Source: Nocardioidaceae bacterium
Lineage (GTDB): Bacteria; Actinomycetota; Actinomycetes; Propionibacteriales; Nocardioidaceae
DNA length: 40,814 nt
Direction: 5' to 3'
Assembly (NCBI GenBank): GCA_013696745.1
Contig: JACCXZ010000010.1
Span: forward strand, 1 to 40,814
Shown here: positions 15,628 through 24,232 of the stretch, piece by piece
Layout: each line of letters opens with the position of its first letter
Numbering within the stretch: position 1 is the first letter of the stretch
The notes under the pieces: model-generated
The model's input: the letters and a program-made list of their open reading frames with translations, nothing else
The model's database searches: none
Told to the model about the DNA's origin: nothing
Position numbers and translations under genes: made by a program

Positions 15628-16704
15628 ATGGCCCGCCGCTACTTCGTCTTCGCCTGCACGGTGGCAGCGGTGACTGGAATCCTGGCTGTGCTGGGGGCCT
15701 TCGTCCTGGACCTGCCGCTGCGGGATCCGGACGGCTTCGTCGGGCCGGCGTACATCCGGCTCCCCGCGATCGTCGTCGTGTTTCTGCTGCTGGACATCGC
15801 GCCCGCGCTGTTCAAGGAGATCCGACGGTCCCGTAACGTTCTGCAGTCGTTGCGCACGGTCGTGGTCACACGCTGGTCGTTGACCCGCTTGGGGCTGATC
15901 ATCACCGGCCTGATCGCGTTCTACGTCACCTACGTGGGCTACCGCAACCTCAAGGGCTTCCTGCCGTTCGTACGCGACGACCACGCCGAGGTCGACTCCG
16001 CACTGCACGTGATCGACCGGGCGCTCTTCCTCGGCAACGAACCCGGTCCGGTGCTGCACGACCTGCTCGGGGTCGGTTTCACGGCCCACTTCCTGTCGTG
16101 GATCTACATCTCCTACCTGTTCTTCGTCCCGCTCTCGCTCGGTGCCGCACTGGTCTGGAGCCGCGACATACGTCGCGGTTTCTGGTACGTCACTGCACTG
16201 TGCCTGAACTGGTCGCTGGGCGTCGTCAGCTACTACATGCTGCCCTCACAGGGACCGATCTTCGCGTACAGCCAGTTCTACCGGGACCTTCCTGAGACCG
16301 GCGTCTCCGACCTGCAGGCAGCATTACTCGGCACCCGCCTCTATGTGCTCGCCGATCCGGGGGTGAGCACGTCGATCCAGGGCATTGCCGGCTTCGCGTC
16401 GCTGCACGTGTCGGTGGTGTTCACGGCGGCCCTGTTCTCGCACAAGGTCAGGGCCAACCGGTTGCTGCGCTACAGCCTGTGGGCCTACCTCGGCTTGACG
16501 ATCGTCTCCACGATCTATTTCGGCTGGCACTACCTCCTCGACGACGTCGCCGGAATCGGGATCGGCTGGCTGTCCGTGGCGCTCGCGGCCCGGTTCACCG
16601 GTCACCATCGCGCCCGCTCGACGCGGGTGACCCCCGCGCGAGAGATGATCCAGACCCCCGGCCCGGGCAATCGCTCGCCTGGGAAACCGCCCGATCCTGC
16701 CTGA
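15628..16704 (+). CDS. PAP2-superfamily membrane enzyme (inositol phosphorylceramide synthase-like)
   Basis: This 358-residue polytopic protein has about eight hydrophobic segments. The PAP2-type motifs are C2 around SLHVS (His260) and C3 in YFGWHYLLDDVAG (His301, Asp305); C1 is weak, as in the PAP2_3/Aur1-like branch. This branch includes inositol-phosphorylceramide synthase and actinobacterial enzymes acting on phosphatidylinositol-type or polyprenyl-phosphate lipids. The active site would face outside. A Pro/Arg-rich tail follows. The ATG at 15628 is chosen, preceded by TAATCT-like text that could be a -10 near 15612. The exact lipid substrate is unknown. Confidence 0.8.
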   Translation: MARRYFVFACTVAAVTGILAVLGAFVLDLPLRDPDGFVGPAYIRLPAIVVVFLLLDIAPALFKEIRRSRNVLQSLRTVVVTRWSLTRLGLIITGLIAFYVTYVGYRNLKGFLPFVRDDHAEVDSALHVIDRALFLGNEPGPVLHDLLGVGFTAHFLSWIYISYLFFVPLSLGAALVWSRDIRRGFWYVTALCLNWSLGVVSYYMLPSQGPIFAYSQFYRDLPETGVSDLQAALLGTRLYVLADPGVSTSIQGIAGFASLHVSVVFTAALFSHKVRANRLLRYSLWAYLGLTIVSTIYFGWHYLLDDVAGIGIGWLSVALAARFTGHHRARSTRVTPAREMIQTPGPGNRSPGKPPDPA

Positions 16705-16798
16705 GCGGATCACTGACGGCCTGTCGCTGGTGTCATGCGTTCGGAGTGTGCCCATAATGGGCCGGGCCTGTTGCCCCCGTGCCGATGGAGATTCCTTC

Positions 16799-17533
16799 AT
16801 GTTCTTCGACGACTACCCCCAATTCCTCGTCACCAGCGGGACCGGTGCCGAGCCCGCTGCGACCGCGGCCGAGTGCACGCGGCTCAACATCCGCCATGAG
16901 GCGATGATCGCGGAGCACGAGCACATCCTGCGGGGCAAGCGGGTCCTCGACATCGCCAGCCACGACGGTCGATGGAGCTTCGCCGCGCTCAAGGCAGGCG
17001 CGACGCACGTCACCGGTGTGGAGGCGCGACCTGAGCTCGTCACGCACGCGGATCAGAACTTCGTCCACTACGGCACGGACCCGAGTTCGTACCAGTTCCT
17101 CGAAGCCGACGTCTTCGACCTGCTCGAGGACCCTGCCGCCCGCCAGGTGGAGGTCGACGTGGTGATGTGTCTGGGGTTCATCTACCACACGCTTCGCTAC
17201 CCCGAGCTGTTCACCGGCATCCGCAGGTTGAAGGCCGAGCACCTGCTGATCGACACCGCGGTGTACCCATCGAAGGAGAAGGTCGTCCGCCTGTTCGGCG
17301 AGGACGTCACCAAGCAGACGGCAGGCGCAGACAATCCGTACGCGCACGCCCAGCGCAACTTGACCGGCAGACCGTCGGTCTCGGCGCTCGAGATGATGTT
17401 GGACGTCTACGGCTTCGACGTCGTTGAGCGGGTGGACTGGCCGGAGTTCCTTCGCCAGCGCCACCCGACGGTGAAGAGCGCTCATCAGTACCGCCAGGGG
17501 CGCCGTCTCACGTGGTTGTGCCAGCAGCGCTGA
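16799..17533 (+). CDS. Class I SAM-dependent methyltransferase
   Basis: This 244-residue protein carries SAM motif I VLDIASHDGRWSFAAL (DIASHDGRW at 51-59), the acidic end of strand 2 in VTGVEARPEL, motif III-like LEADVFDLLED and post-motif VDVVMCLGFIYHTLRYPELF. The H-D-G-R-W form and the FIYH segment recall the DUF1698/methyltransferase_23 and TylF-like small-molecule methyltransferases. The start ATG 16799 has GGAG about nine bases upstream and gives MFFDDYPQFL; the longer frame from 16730 has no support. The acceptor is not known. It sits between a PAP2 enzyme and DUF3145, so a role in lipid or envelope modification is possible but unproven. Confidence 0.8.
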   Translation: MFFDDYPQFLVTSGTGAEPAATAAECTRLNIRHEAMIAEHEHILRGKRVLDIASHDGRWSFAALKAGATHVTGVEARPELVTHADQNFVHYGTDPSSYQFLEADVFDLLEDPAARQVEVDVVMCLGFIYHTLRYPELFTGIRRLKAEHLLIDTAVYPSKEKVVRLFGEDVTKQTAGADNPYAHAQRNLTGRPSVSALEMMLDVYGFDVVERVDWPEFLRQRHPTVKSAHQYRQGRRLTWLCQQR

Positions 17534-17681
17534 AGTTGCCTGCCACGGTGACAGATGTGATCCCTGTGAATTCTGGTCACGTGTGGTGCCGATGGGGCAC
17601 ACTGTAGGTGGATCACCGTCATGATGCTTTGTCGATGCGGCCGCTGGGGAAGGCGAACCCGACAGACAAGGAGTGGTACCG

Positions 17682-18182
17682 GTGACCGTGACGACTCGAG
17701 GCGTTCTCTACGTGCACTCGGCGCCGTCGGCTCTGTGCCCGCATGTCGAGTGGGCAGCCGGCGGCATCTTGGGCGTGTCCGGCAGCTTGTCGTGGACTCC
17801 GCAGCCGGCCGCAGCCGGCACGTACCGCAGTGAGTTTTCCTGGCAGGGCGCCGCGGGTCGAGCCGCCGCACTGGCGTCCGCGCTGCGCGGATGGAGCCAC
17901 CTGCGTTTCGAGGTGACCGAGGAGCCGACCTCGGGCACGGAAGGCGTCCGCTACTCCTACACCCCCGACCTCGGCATTTTCCACGCTGTCACCGGCATCC
18001 ACGGGGACATCATGATTCCCGAGGACCGGCTGAAGGCCGCGTGCGTACGCTGCGCACTCGGCGAGAACACGCTCGAGCGGGAGATCGACAAGTTGCTCGG
18101 CAAACCGTGGGACGACGAGCTCGAGCCGTTCCGCTATGCCGGTGACGGAGCCCCGGTTCGCTGGCTGCACCAGGTGGTCTGA
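17682..18182 (+). CDS. DUF3145 domain protein
   Basis: The start GTG 17682 is eight bases after AAGGAG (17668-17673). The 166-residue product matches the actinobacterial DUF3145 family over its whole length: TTRGVLYVHSAPSALCPHVE, WAAGGILG, the WQGAAGRAAALASALRGW helix, RYSYTPDLGIFHAVTGIHGD (20 residues) and a C-terminal helix with LGKPWDDELEPFR. The family is conserved and usually lies close to the fatty-acid synthesis genes, as here, where accD is 690 bases away on the other strand. No biochemical role is known. The GTG at 17673 overlaps the Shine-Dalgarno sequence and was rejected. Confidence 0.93.
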   Translation: MTVTTRGVLYVHSAPSALCPHVEWAAGGILGVSGSLSWTPQPAAAGTYRSEFSWQGAAGRAAALASALRGWSHLRFEVTEEPTSGTEGVRYSYTPDLGIFHAVTGIHGDIMIPEDRLKAACVRCALGENTLEREIDKLLGKPWDDELEPFRYAGDGAPVRWLHQVV

Positions 18183-18187
18183 GCGGC

Positions 18188-18228
18188 GAGGGCGGCGCGC
18201 GAGGTACGGGCGGGCAAGCCCGAGCGCG
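18188..18228 (+). repeat. Dispersed extragenic repeat, copy A
   Basis: The 41 bases starting six bases after the DUF3145 stop match 38059-38099 at 36 of 41 positions. Both copies lie just after the stop codon of a plus-strand gene. The core GAGGGCGGCGCGCGAGG is identical in both. It may be a REP-like element or act at transcript ends. Confidence 0.65.
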
Positions 18229-18267
18229 GCATCCAGGTCTGAGCGAGCGCGGCATCCAGGTGTGAGC
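18222..18267 (+). repeat. Two tandem 23-base units
   Basis: Units 18222-18244 and 18245-18267 (core GCGGCATCCAGGT) differ at one base only. The first overlaps the end of dispersed repeat copy A. They lie in the gap between convergent genes and have no coding function. Confidence 0.75.
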
Positions 18268-18275
18268 GTCGAACC

Positions 18276-18833
18276 TCAGCCGACCTCCACAACCGCTCGC
18301 GGCGTCGTCGCACCGCTCGTGGGGTCTATCAGCCGGAAGGCGTTGCGTCCGGTCACTCCGGTCTGCACGAAGGTGCTGAACGTGCCTCCGTCACCGGTCA
18401 CCGCCTCGACCGGGGACTCCTCCGCCGGAAAATCTGACCAGATGTCGTCGCTGCGGCGCTGCACCTGGAGGGTGACACCGGCTCCCACCTCAGGCATTGT
18501 GCCGACGAGATCGATCTCGTCGAACGTCGCGACCTGCTGAGGGGACGCGCTCAGCCTGGCACGGTCGGGGTCACGAGTCACCCGATCGCTCGGCTCGTCG
18601 GTGGGTTCGGGAGCCGGCTCCGTCTCGCCCGTCTCGCTGGGCTGCTCAGAGGCGTCTGACGTAGCTGTTGACGTCGACTCGTCGCCGGCCCCGATATCGG
18701 CTGTGCGCACCGCGGCGAGCCCGAGACCGCCCACGAGCAGGCCGATCACCACCCCGACAGCGACGAGTCCCAGCACACTGAAGCCGATCAGCCGGTTGCG
18801 GGCGCCGTCCTCGGTGTCCTGGTCGAAGTTCAC
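18276..18833 (-). CDS. One-pass membrane protein with Ser/Thr/Pro linker, unknown function
   Basis: This 185-residue protein has a short cytoplasmic start (MNFDQDTEDGARNRL), one membrane helix at about 16-42 (IGFSVLGLVAVGVVIGLLVG), then an acidic Ser/Thr/Glu/Pro linker (about 48-90) and an outside domain of about 90 residues. That domain is beta-rich by pattern (LSASPQQVATFDEIDLVG, VTLQVQRRSDDIWSDFP, FSTFVQTGVTGRNAFRLID). It resembles extracellular Ig-like sandwich domains found in actinobacterial surface proteins, but I do not recognise a family. It is convergent with DUF3145 and just downstream of accD on the same strand; a gap of 38 bases separates the two. Confidence 0.7.
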   Translation of the reverse strand: MNFDQDTEDGARNRLIGFSVLGLVAVGVVIGLLVGGLGLAAVRTADIGAGDESTSTATSDASEQPSETGETEPAPEPTDEPSDRVTRDPDRARLSASPQQVATFDEIDLVGTMPEVGAGVTLQVQRRSDDIWSDFPAEESPVEAVTGDGGTFSTFVQTGVTGRNAFRLIDPTSGATTPRAVVEVG

Positions 18834-18871
18834 GGCACCAGTGTGTCAAGGCTGACGCGACACAGGAAATC

Positions 18872-20308
18872 TCACAGCGGAATGTTGCCGTGCCGGCCGC
18901 GCGTTGCCGGACTCGTCAGGGCTGCGGCGATCTCGCGGGCGATGGCCGTGCGGGACCCCTGCGGAGTGATCACCTCGTGCACGACGCCGATCTCGACCGC
19001 CCGGTCCACACCGCCGGCGATGCGTTCGTGCTCGGCCGCCAGCTCGGCTTCGATGGCTGGACGCAGGTCGGGCTGAACCTCGGTGATCCTGCGCCGGTGC
19101 AGGATGCGGACCGCGGCCACCGCCCCCATCACCGCCACCTCGGCACCGGGCCAGGCAAAGACCTTGGTCGCACCCAGCGACGCGGCGTTCATCGCGATGT
19201 ACGCCCCGCCGTACGCCTTGCGGGTCACCAGCGTCACCCGTGGGACGGTGGCCTCGCCGAAGGCATGCAGCAGCTTGGCGCCGCGGCGCACGACACCGTC
19301 CCACTCCTGGCCGACGCCGGGCAGGTAGCCGGGGACGTCGACGATCACTGCCAGCGGCACCCCGAATGCGTCGCACATGCGTACGAATCGGGATGCCTTC
19401 TCTGCCGACGCGGAGTCCAGGCAGCCGCCCAGCCGCAGCGGGTTGTTGGCGATGACGCCGACGGTGCGACCACCGAGGCGTCCCAGCGTGGTGGTGATGT
19501 TCGGCGCCCAGCGGGCATGCATCTCCAGGCCGGTTCCGTCGTCGAGCAGGTCAGCGACCAACGGGTGCACGTCGTACGCTCGGCGGACCGACTCCGGCAG
19601 GGAGCCGGCCAGATCGACGTCCTCGACGGTGGCTAGGTCGAGCGTGCGCTGGTCGCCGAGCAGGCTCGCGAGGCGGCGCGCCTCACCGATCGCATGAGAC
19701 TCGGAGTCGGCGAGCACGTGCACGACCCCGGAACGGCGCCCGTGCGGCTCGGGACCGCCGAGTCGCAGCATGTCGACGTCCTCGCCGGTGACCGAGCGGA
19801 CGACGTCGGGGCCGGTGACGAAGATGCGTCCCTCCGGGCCGAGGATCACGACGTCGGTCAGCGCCGGGCCGTACGCGGCCCCACCTGCGGCAGGTCCGAG
19901 CACGCAGGAGACTTGCGGGATCCGGCCCGAGGCCAGTGTCATGGCGTGGAAGATGAGTCCCACGGCGTGCAGAGACAGCACGCCCTCAGCGAGCCGGGCT
20001 CCACCGGAGTGCCACAGCCCGACGATCGGCGCCTCGTCAGCCATGGCGCGCTCGTAGGCGCGCACGACCACCTTGCATCCGTCGTGACCCATCGCGCCGC
20101 CCATCACGGTGGCGTCGGAGCAGAAGGCGACACTGTGCGTCCCCTCGATGGTCCCGACCGCTGCCAGCATGCCGCTGGTGTCGTCCTCGCTGATCAGCTC
20201 CAGCGTGCCCTCGTCGAAGAGTGCTGCCAACCGGTGGTTCGGGTTGCGCGGGTCCTCGTCACGCGGCAGCTTCGCGGGCCGGGCGGGTGCGGTGGGCGTC
20301 GTGGTCAT
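18872..20308 (-). CDS. accD: Acyl-CoA carboxylase carboxyltransferase (beta) subunit
   Basis: This 478-residue protein carries both lobes of the carboxyltransferase. The first oxyanion site is around GPAAGGAAYGPALTD and the second around TRKAYGGAYIAMNAASLGAT. With a biotinylated alpha subunit encoded elsewhere it would carboxylate acetyl- or propionyl-CoA to malonyl- or methylmalonyl-CoA, the extender for the FabD-FabF steps encoded upstream. It is of the actinobacterial AccD/PccB type, without the zinc ribbon of E. coli AccD. The ATG at 20308 is preceded by GGAG; the longer frame to 20545 runs back into fabF and is not used. It is the last gene of the fab operon. Confidence 0.92.
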   Translation of the reverse strand: MTTTPTAPARPAKLPRDEDPRNPNHRLAALFDEGTLELISEDDTSGMLAAVGTIEGTHSVAFCSDATVMGGAMGHDGCKVVVRAYERAMADEAPIVGLWHSGGARLAEGVLSLHAVGLIFHAMTLASGRIPQVSCVLGPAAGGAAYGPALTDVVILGPEGRIFVTGPDVVRSVTGEDVDMLRLGGPEPHGRRSGVVHVLADSESHAIGEARRLASLLGDQRTLDLATVEDVDLAGSLPESVRRAYDVHPLVADLLDDGTGLEMHARWAPNITTTLGRLGGRTVGVIANNPLRLGGCLDSASAEKASRFVRMCDAFGVPLAVIVDVPGYLPGVGQEWDGVVRRGAKLLHAFGEATVPRVTLVTRKAYGGAYIAMNAASLGATKVFAWPGAEVAVMGAVAAVRILHRRRITEVQPDLRPAIEAELAAEHERIAGGVDRAVEIGVVHEVITPQGSRTAIAREIAAALTSPATRGRHGNIPL

Positions 20309-20333
20309 CTGGTCTCCAGCAAGAGGGTCCGGG

Positions 20334-21572
<1,239 letters not shown>

Positions 21573-21655
21573 CTGCTGTTCACTCCAGACTCGTACGTCG
21601 GGGACGTCCGCCCGTACCGCTGGCCGGGCCAGGGGTACGGGACGAACGCTCGTTG

Positions 21656-21901
21656 TCAGGCTTGGGCACGCTCGATGAACGCGACGGCGTCACCGACGGT
21701 CTTGAGGTTCTTGACCTCGTCGTCGGGGATCTTGACGTCGAACTTCTCCTCGGCCTCGACGACGACCTCGACCATCGAGAGCGAGTCGACGTCGAGGTCG
21801 TCGGTGAACGACTTGTCGAGCTGGACGTCCTCGGCGGGAATGCCGGCGACATCGTTGACGATCTCGGCGAGGGTCGAGCGGATGTCCTCGGTGGTTGCCA
21901 T
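21656..21901 (-). CDS. acpP: Acyl carrier protein
   Basis: The 81-residue acidic helical protein carries the 4'-phosphopantetheine site at Ser40 in DDLDVDSLSMVEV. Helix II and the recognition surface are standard (VEVVVEAEEKFDVKIPDDEV). It shuttles growing acyl chains between FabD, FabH, FabF and the reductases. It lies between fabH and fabF in the same operon. A GGAGC Shine-Dalgarno sequence precedes ATG 21901. Confidence 0.97.
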   Translation of the reverse strand: MATTEDIRSTLAEIVNDVAGIPAEDVQLDKSFTDDLDVDSLSMVEVVVEAEEKFDVKIPDDEVKNLKTVGDAVAFIERAQA

Positions 21902-21991
21902 GGGGGCTCCTTCGGGTGGTGGCTACGGCGTGCGGGTGGAATGGGTGCTGCGTGGACGCATGGTCCGGGCAGTGCGCGGGTCACCGGCGGT

Positions 21992-22969
21992 TCAGGGGAT
22001 GGTCACCACCTGGGCGGCGTAGGCGAGACCGGCTCCGAAGGCGATGAGCAGTGCCTTGTCGCCGGGCTTGACCTGCCCTTCGTCGATCAGCCGGTGCATC
22101 GCCAGCGGCACGGAGGCCGCCGAGGTGTTGCCCTGCTCGGCTATGTCGCGGGCGATGACGACCCGCTCCGGCAGCTTGAGCGTGCGGGCCATGGCATCGG
22201 TGATGCGCATGTTGGCCTGGTGGGGGATGAACGCGTCGAGGTCGTCGACGCTCAGCTCGGCGGCAGCGAGCGCCTGCTGGGCGACCTTGGCCATGGCGAA
22301 GGACGCCCACCGGAAGACTGCGCTGCCCTGCATCTGCAGCGCCGGCCACTCCTTGTCGGGCGTCGCGAAGACGTCGTCCCACGCGACGGTCTGCCGGATC
22401 AGGTCGTACTGCTCACCGTCCGCGCCCCAGACGACCGGGCTGATGCCTGGCTCCTCGGAGGGTCCGACCACGGCGGCGCCTGCCCCGTCGGCGAAGATGA
22501 ACGCCGTTCCCCGGTCGACGGGATTGGTGATGTCGGACAGCTTCTCCACCCCGATCACGAGGACGTGCCCGGCAGACTCACCCTTCACCATGTCCGACGC
22601 CAGTGCGATGCCATAGCAGAATCCAGCGCAGGCGGCTGACACGTCGAAGGCGGCTGCCGGGGTGGCGCCGAGTTGGTGACTGATCATGGCGGCCGCGGCG
22701 GGCGTCTGCATCAGGTGCGAGACGGTGGCCACCACGACGGCATCGATCTGATCTGCGCCGATGCCGGCGTGCTCGAGTGCGTCGTTGGCCGCCTCCACCG
22801 ACATCGAGATCACCGTCTCGTCGGGCCCGGCGATACGCCGCGAGGTGATGCCCGAGCGGGTCTTGATCCAGTCGTCGCTGGAGTCGATCCGGTCCACGAT
22901 CTCGGAGTTGGGGACCGAGCGGATCGGGCGGTACGCGCCTACGCCGAGGATGCGTGCGTGGGTGCTCAT
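21992..22969 (-). CDS. fabH: Beta-ketoacyl-ACP synthase III
   Basis: This 325-residue thiolase-fold enzyme starts chain synthesis from an acyl-CoA primer and malonyl-ACP. The triad is Cys114 in SAACAGFC, His in FIPHQANMRI and Asn in EQGNTSAASVP. ATG 22969 overlaps the fabD stop (ATGA) and gives the family start MSTHARILGVGAYRP. In actinobacteria FabH often prefers branched primers, but substrate choice cannot be read from the sequence. Directly upstream of acpP. Confidence 0.97.
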   Translation of the reverse strand: MSTHARILGVGAYRPIRSVPNSEIVDRIDSSDDWIKTRSGITSRRIAGPDETVISMSVEAANDALEHAGIGADQIDAVVVATVSHLMQTPAAAAMISHQLGATPAAAFDVSAACAGFCYGIALASDMVKGESAGHVLVIGVEKLSDITNPVDRGTAFIFADGAGAAVVGPSEEPGISPVVWGADGEQYDLIRQTVAWDDVFATPDKEWPALQMQGSAVFRWASFAMAKVAQQALAAAELSVDDLDAFIPHQANMRITDAMARTLKLPERVVIARDIAEQGNTSAASVPLAMHRLIDEGQVKPGDKALLIAFGAGLAYAAQVVTIP

Positions 22970-24150
22970 GAGCCGGCCTCCGGGTGCAGACGGACGAGCG
23001 GTTGGCCGGGCGACACGATGTCGGTGTCCTCCGCGAGCCACTCCACGATACTGCCGCCGTGCGGAGCGACCACCGGGATCTCATCACGGAGGCTGGTGAC
23101 CACACCGATCTGCTGACCGGCGATCAGCATCGTGCCCTCCGGCAGGCCGTCGGCCAGGGTGAACGTGCCTTTGGCGGGGGCGATCACCAGGCGCCAAGTG
23201 GGCGAGTTCAGCAGATGGGAGTCCGAGGCGTGCTCGTCCACGAACGCCCGGGCGTCGTCCAGCTGGTCGGGGGTCTTCAGCGCGAACGTCTCCACCCCCT
23301 TCATCGCCCGTCTGGCGATGCCCGTGAGGGTCCCAGCCGGTGGCATCTCCAGCAGGCCGGTCACACCGAGATCGAGCATTGTCTGCATGCACAGGTCCCA
23401 ACGGACCGGGTTGGCCACCTGGGTCACGAGGCGCTCGAGCACCTCGGGACCCGAGTGCACGACCTGACCGTCCCGGTTGGAGATGAGTCGGGTTCGGGAG
23501 TCATGGGTGGAGACGGCGCGGGCGAGCGAGCTGAGGTGCTCGACCGCTGGCGCCATGTGCTGAGTGTGGAACGCGCCGGCCACCGAGAGCGGCGCCAGTC
23601 GCGCCTTGGCGGGGACGTCGTCGGCCAGGGCTTCCAGCTCGTCCTGCGTACCGGCGGCGACGACCTGGCCCGGGCCGTTGTCGTTGGCGGCCGTCAGGCC
23701 GTGCCTCTCGAGTGTGGCGAGCACGTCGTCGCGGTCTCCTCCGAGCACCGCGGTCATGGACGTCGGGGTCGTCGCCGACGCCCGTGCCATGGCCTGGCCG
23801 CGCTCACGGACGAGCACCATGGCCTGCTCCGCAGTGATCACTCCGACGCCGGCGGCGGCTGTGATCTCACCGACGCTGTGACCGCTGGTGGCGCCGATGG
23901 CGCTGTAGGCGTCAGCGGGGTGCGGGAAGACCGACAGGGCCGCGACGAGGCCGGCAGACACGAGCAGCGGCTGGGCGATGGCGGTGTCACGGATGGTCTC
24001 CTGGTCGACCTTCGTGCCGTAGTGCGCCAGGTCGAGCCCGGCGACGACGGACAGCCACTCGAACCGAGTGGCGAACGTGGGGTCCTCCAGCCACGGTTCG
24101 AGGAATCCGGGGGTCTGGGCGCCCTGACCCGGCGCGACGATGACGAGCAC
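22966..24150 (-). CDS. fabD: Malonyl-CoA:ACP transacylase with extra C-terminal biotinyl/lipoyl-like domain
   Basis: The start GTG 24150 gives MLVIVAPGQGAQTPGF, the usual FabD N-terminus; the longer frame to 24213 is not supported. Residues 1-310 are the transacylase, with Ser92 in SGHSVGE and a later His in GAFHTQHM. At 394 residues it is about 80 longer than Streptomyces-type FabD. Residues 316-394 follow the biotinyl/lipoyl fold: APAKGT, GQQIGVV, a turn TSLRDEIPVVAP, EWLAEDTDIVSPGQPLVRL. The lysine expected in the AMKM position is replaced by S-L-R-D (353-356), so modification is unlikely. It heads the fab structural genes, after the PucR-type regulator. Confidence 0.9.
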   Translation of the reverse strand: MLVIVAPGQGAQTPGFLEPWLEDPTFATRFEWLSVVAGLDLAHYGTKVDQETIRDTAIAQPLLVSAGLVAALSVFPHPADAYSAIGATSGHSVGEITAAAGVGVITAEQAMVLVRERGQAMARASATTPTSMTAVLGGDRDDVLATLERHGLTAANDNGPGQVVAAGTQDELEALADDVPAKARLAPLSVAGAFHTQHMAPAVEHLSSLARAVSTHDSRTRLISNRDGQVVHSGPEVLERLVTQVANPVRWDLCMQTMLDLGVTGLLEMPPAGTLTGIARRAMKGVETFALKTPDQLDDARAFVDEHASDSHLLNSPTWRLVIAPAKGTFTLADGLPEGTMLIAGQQIGVVTSLRDEIPVVAPHGGSIVEWLAEDTDIVSPGQPLVRLHPEAGS

Positions 24151-24217
24151 GGGACCAGCCTGCCGGTCGGTGTCGTCTGTAGCGGGACCTGAACGGACGA
24201 AAGTCCTCGGCAACTTT

Positions 24218-24232
24218 TGTAGGTTTCCTACA
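24218..24232. promoter_or_regulatory. Palindrome between regulator and fabD, candidate operator
   Basis: TGTAGG (24218-24223) and CCTACA (24227-24232) are perfect arms around TTT. The stop codon of the PucR-type regulator lies inside it. On the transcribed strand it is followed by A-rich, not T-rich, sequence, so an operator in the fabD promoter is likelier than a terminator. It lies about 68 bases upstream of the fabD start. The adjacent regulator is the obvious ligand. Confidence 0.5.

Noticed and set aside
22984-24192. 402-residue plus-strand frame opposite fabD and fabH
   Set aside because: Shadow of fabD/fabH with low-complexity composition and no domain.
24218-24232. Reading the palindrome as a terminator of the regulator gene
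   Set aside because: The stem is only six pairs and is followed by A, not T, on the transcribed strand; an operator is more likely.
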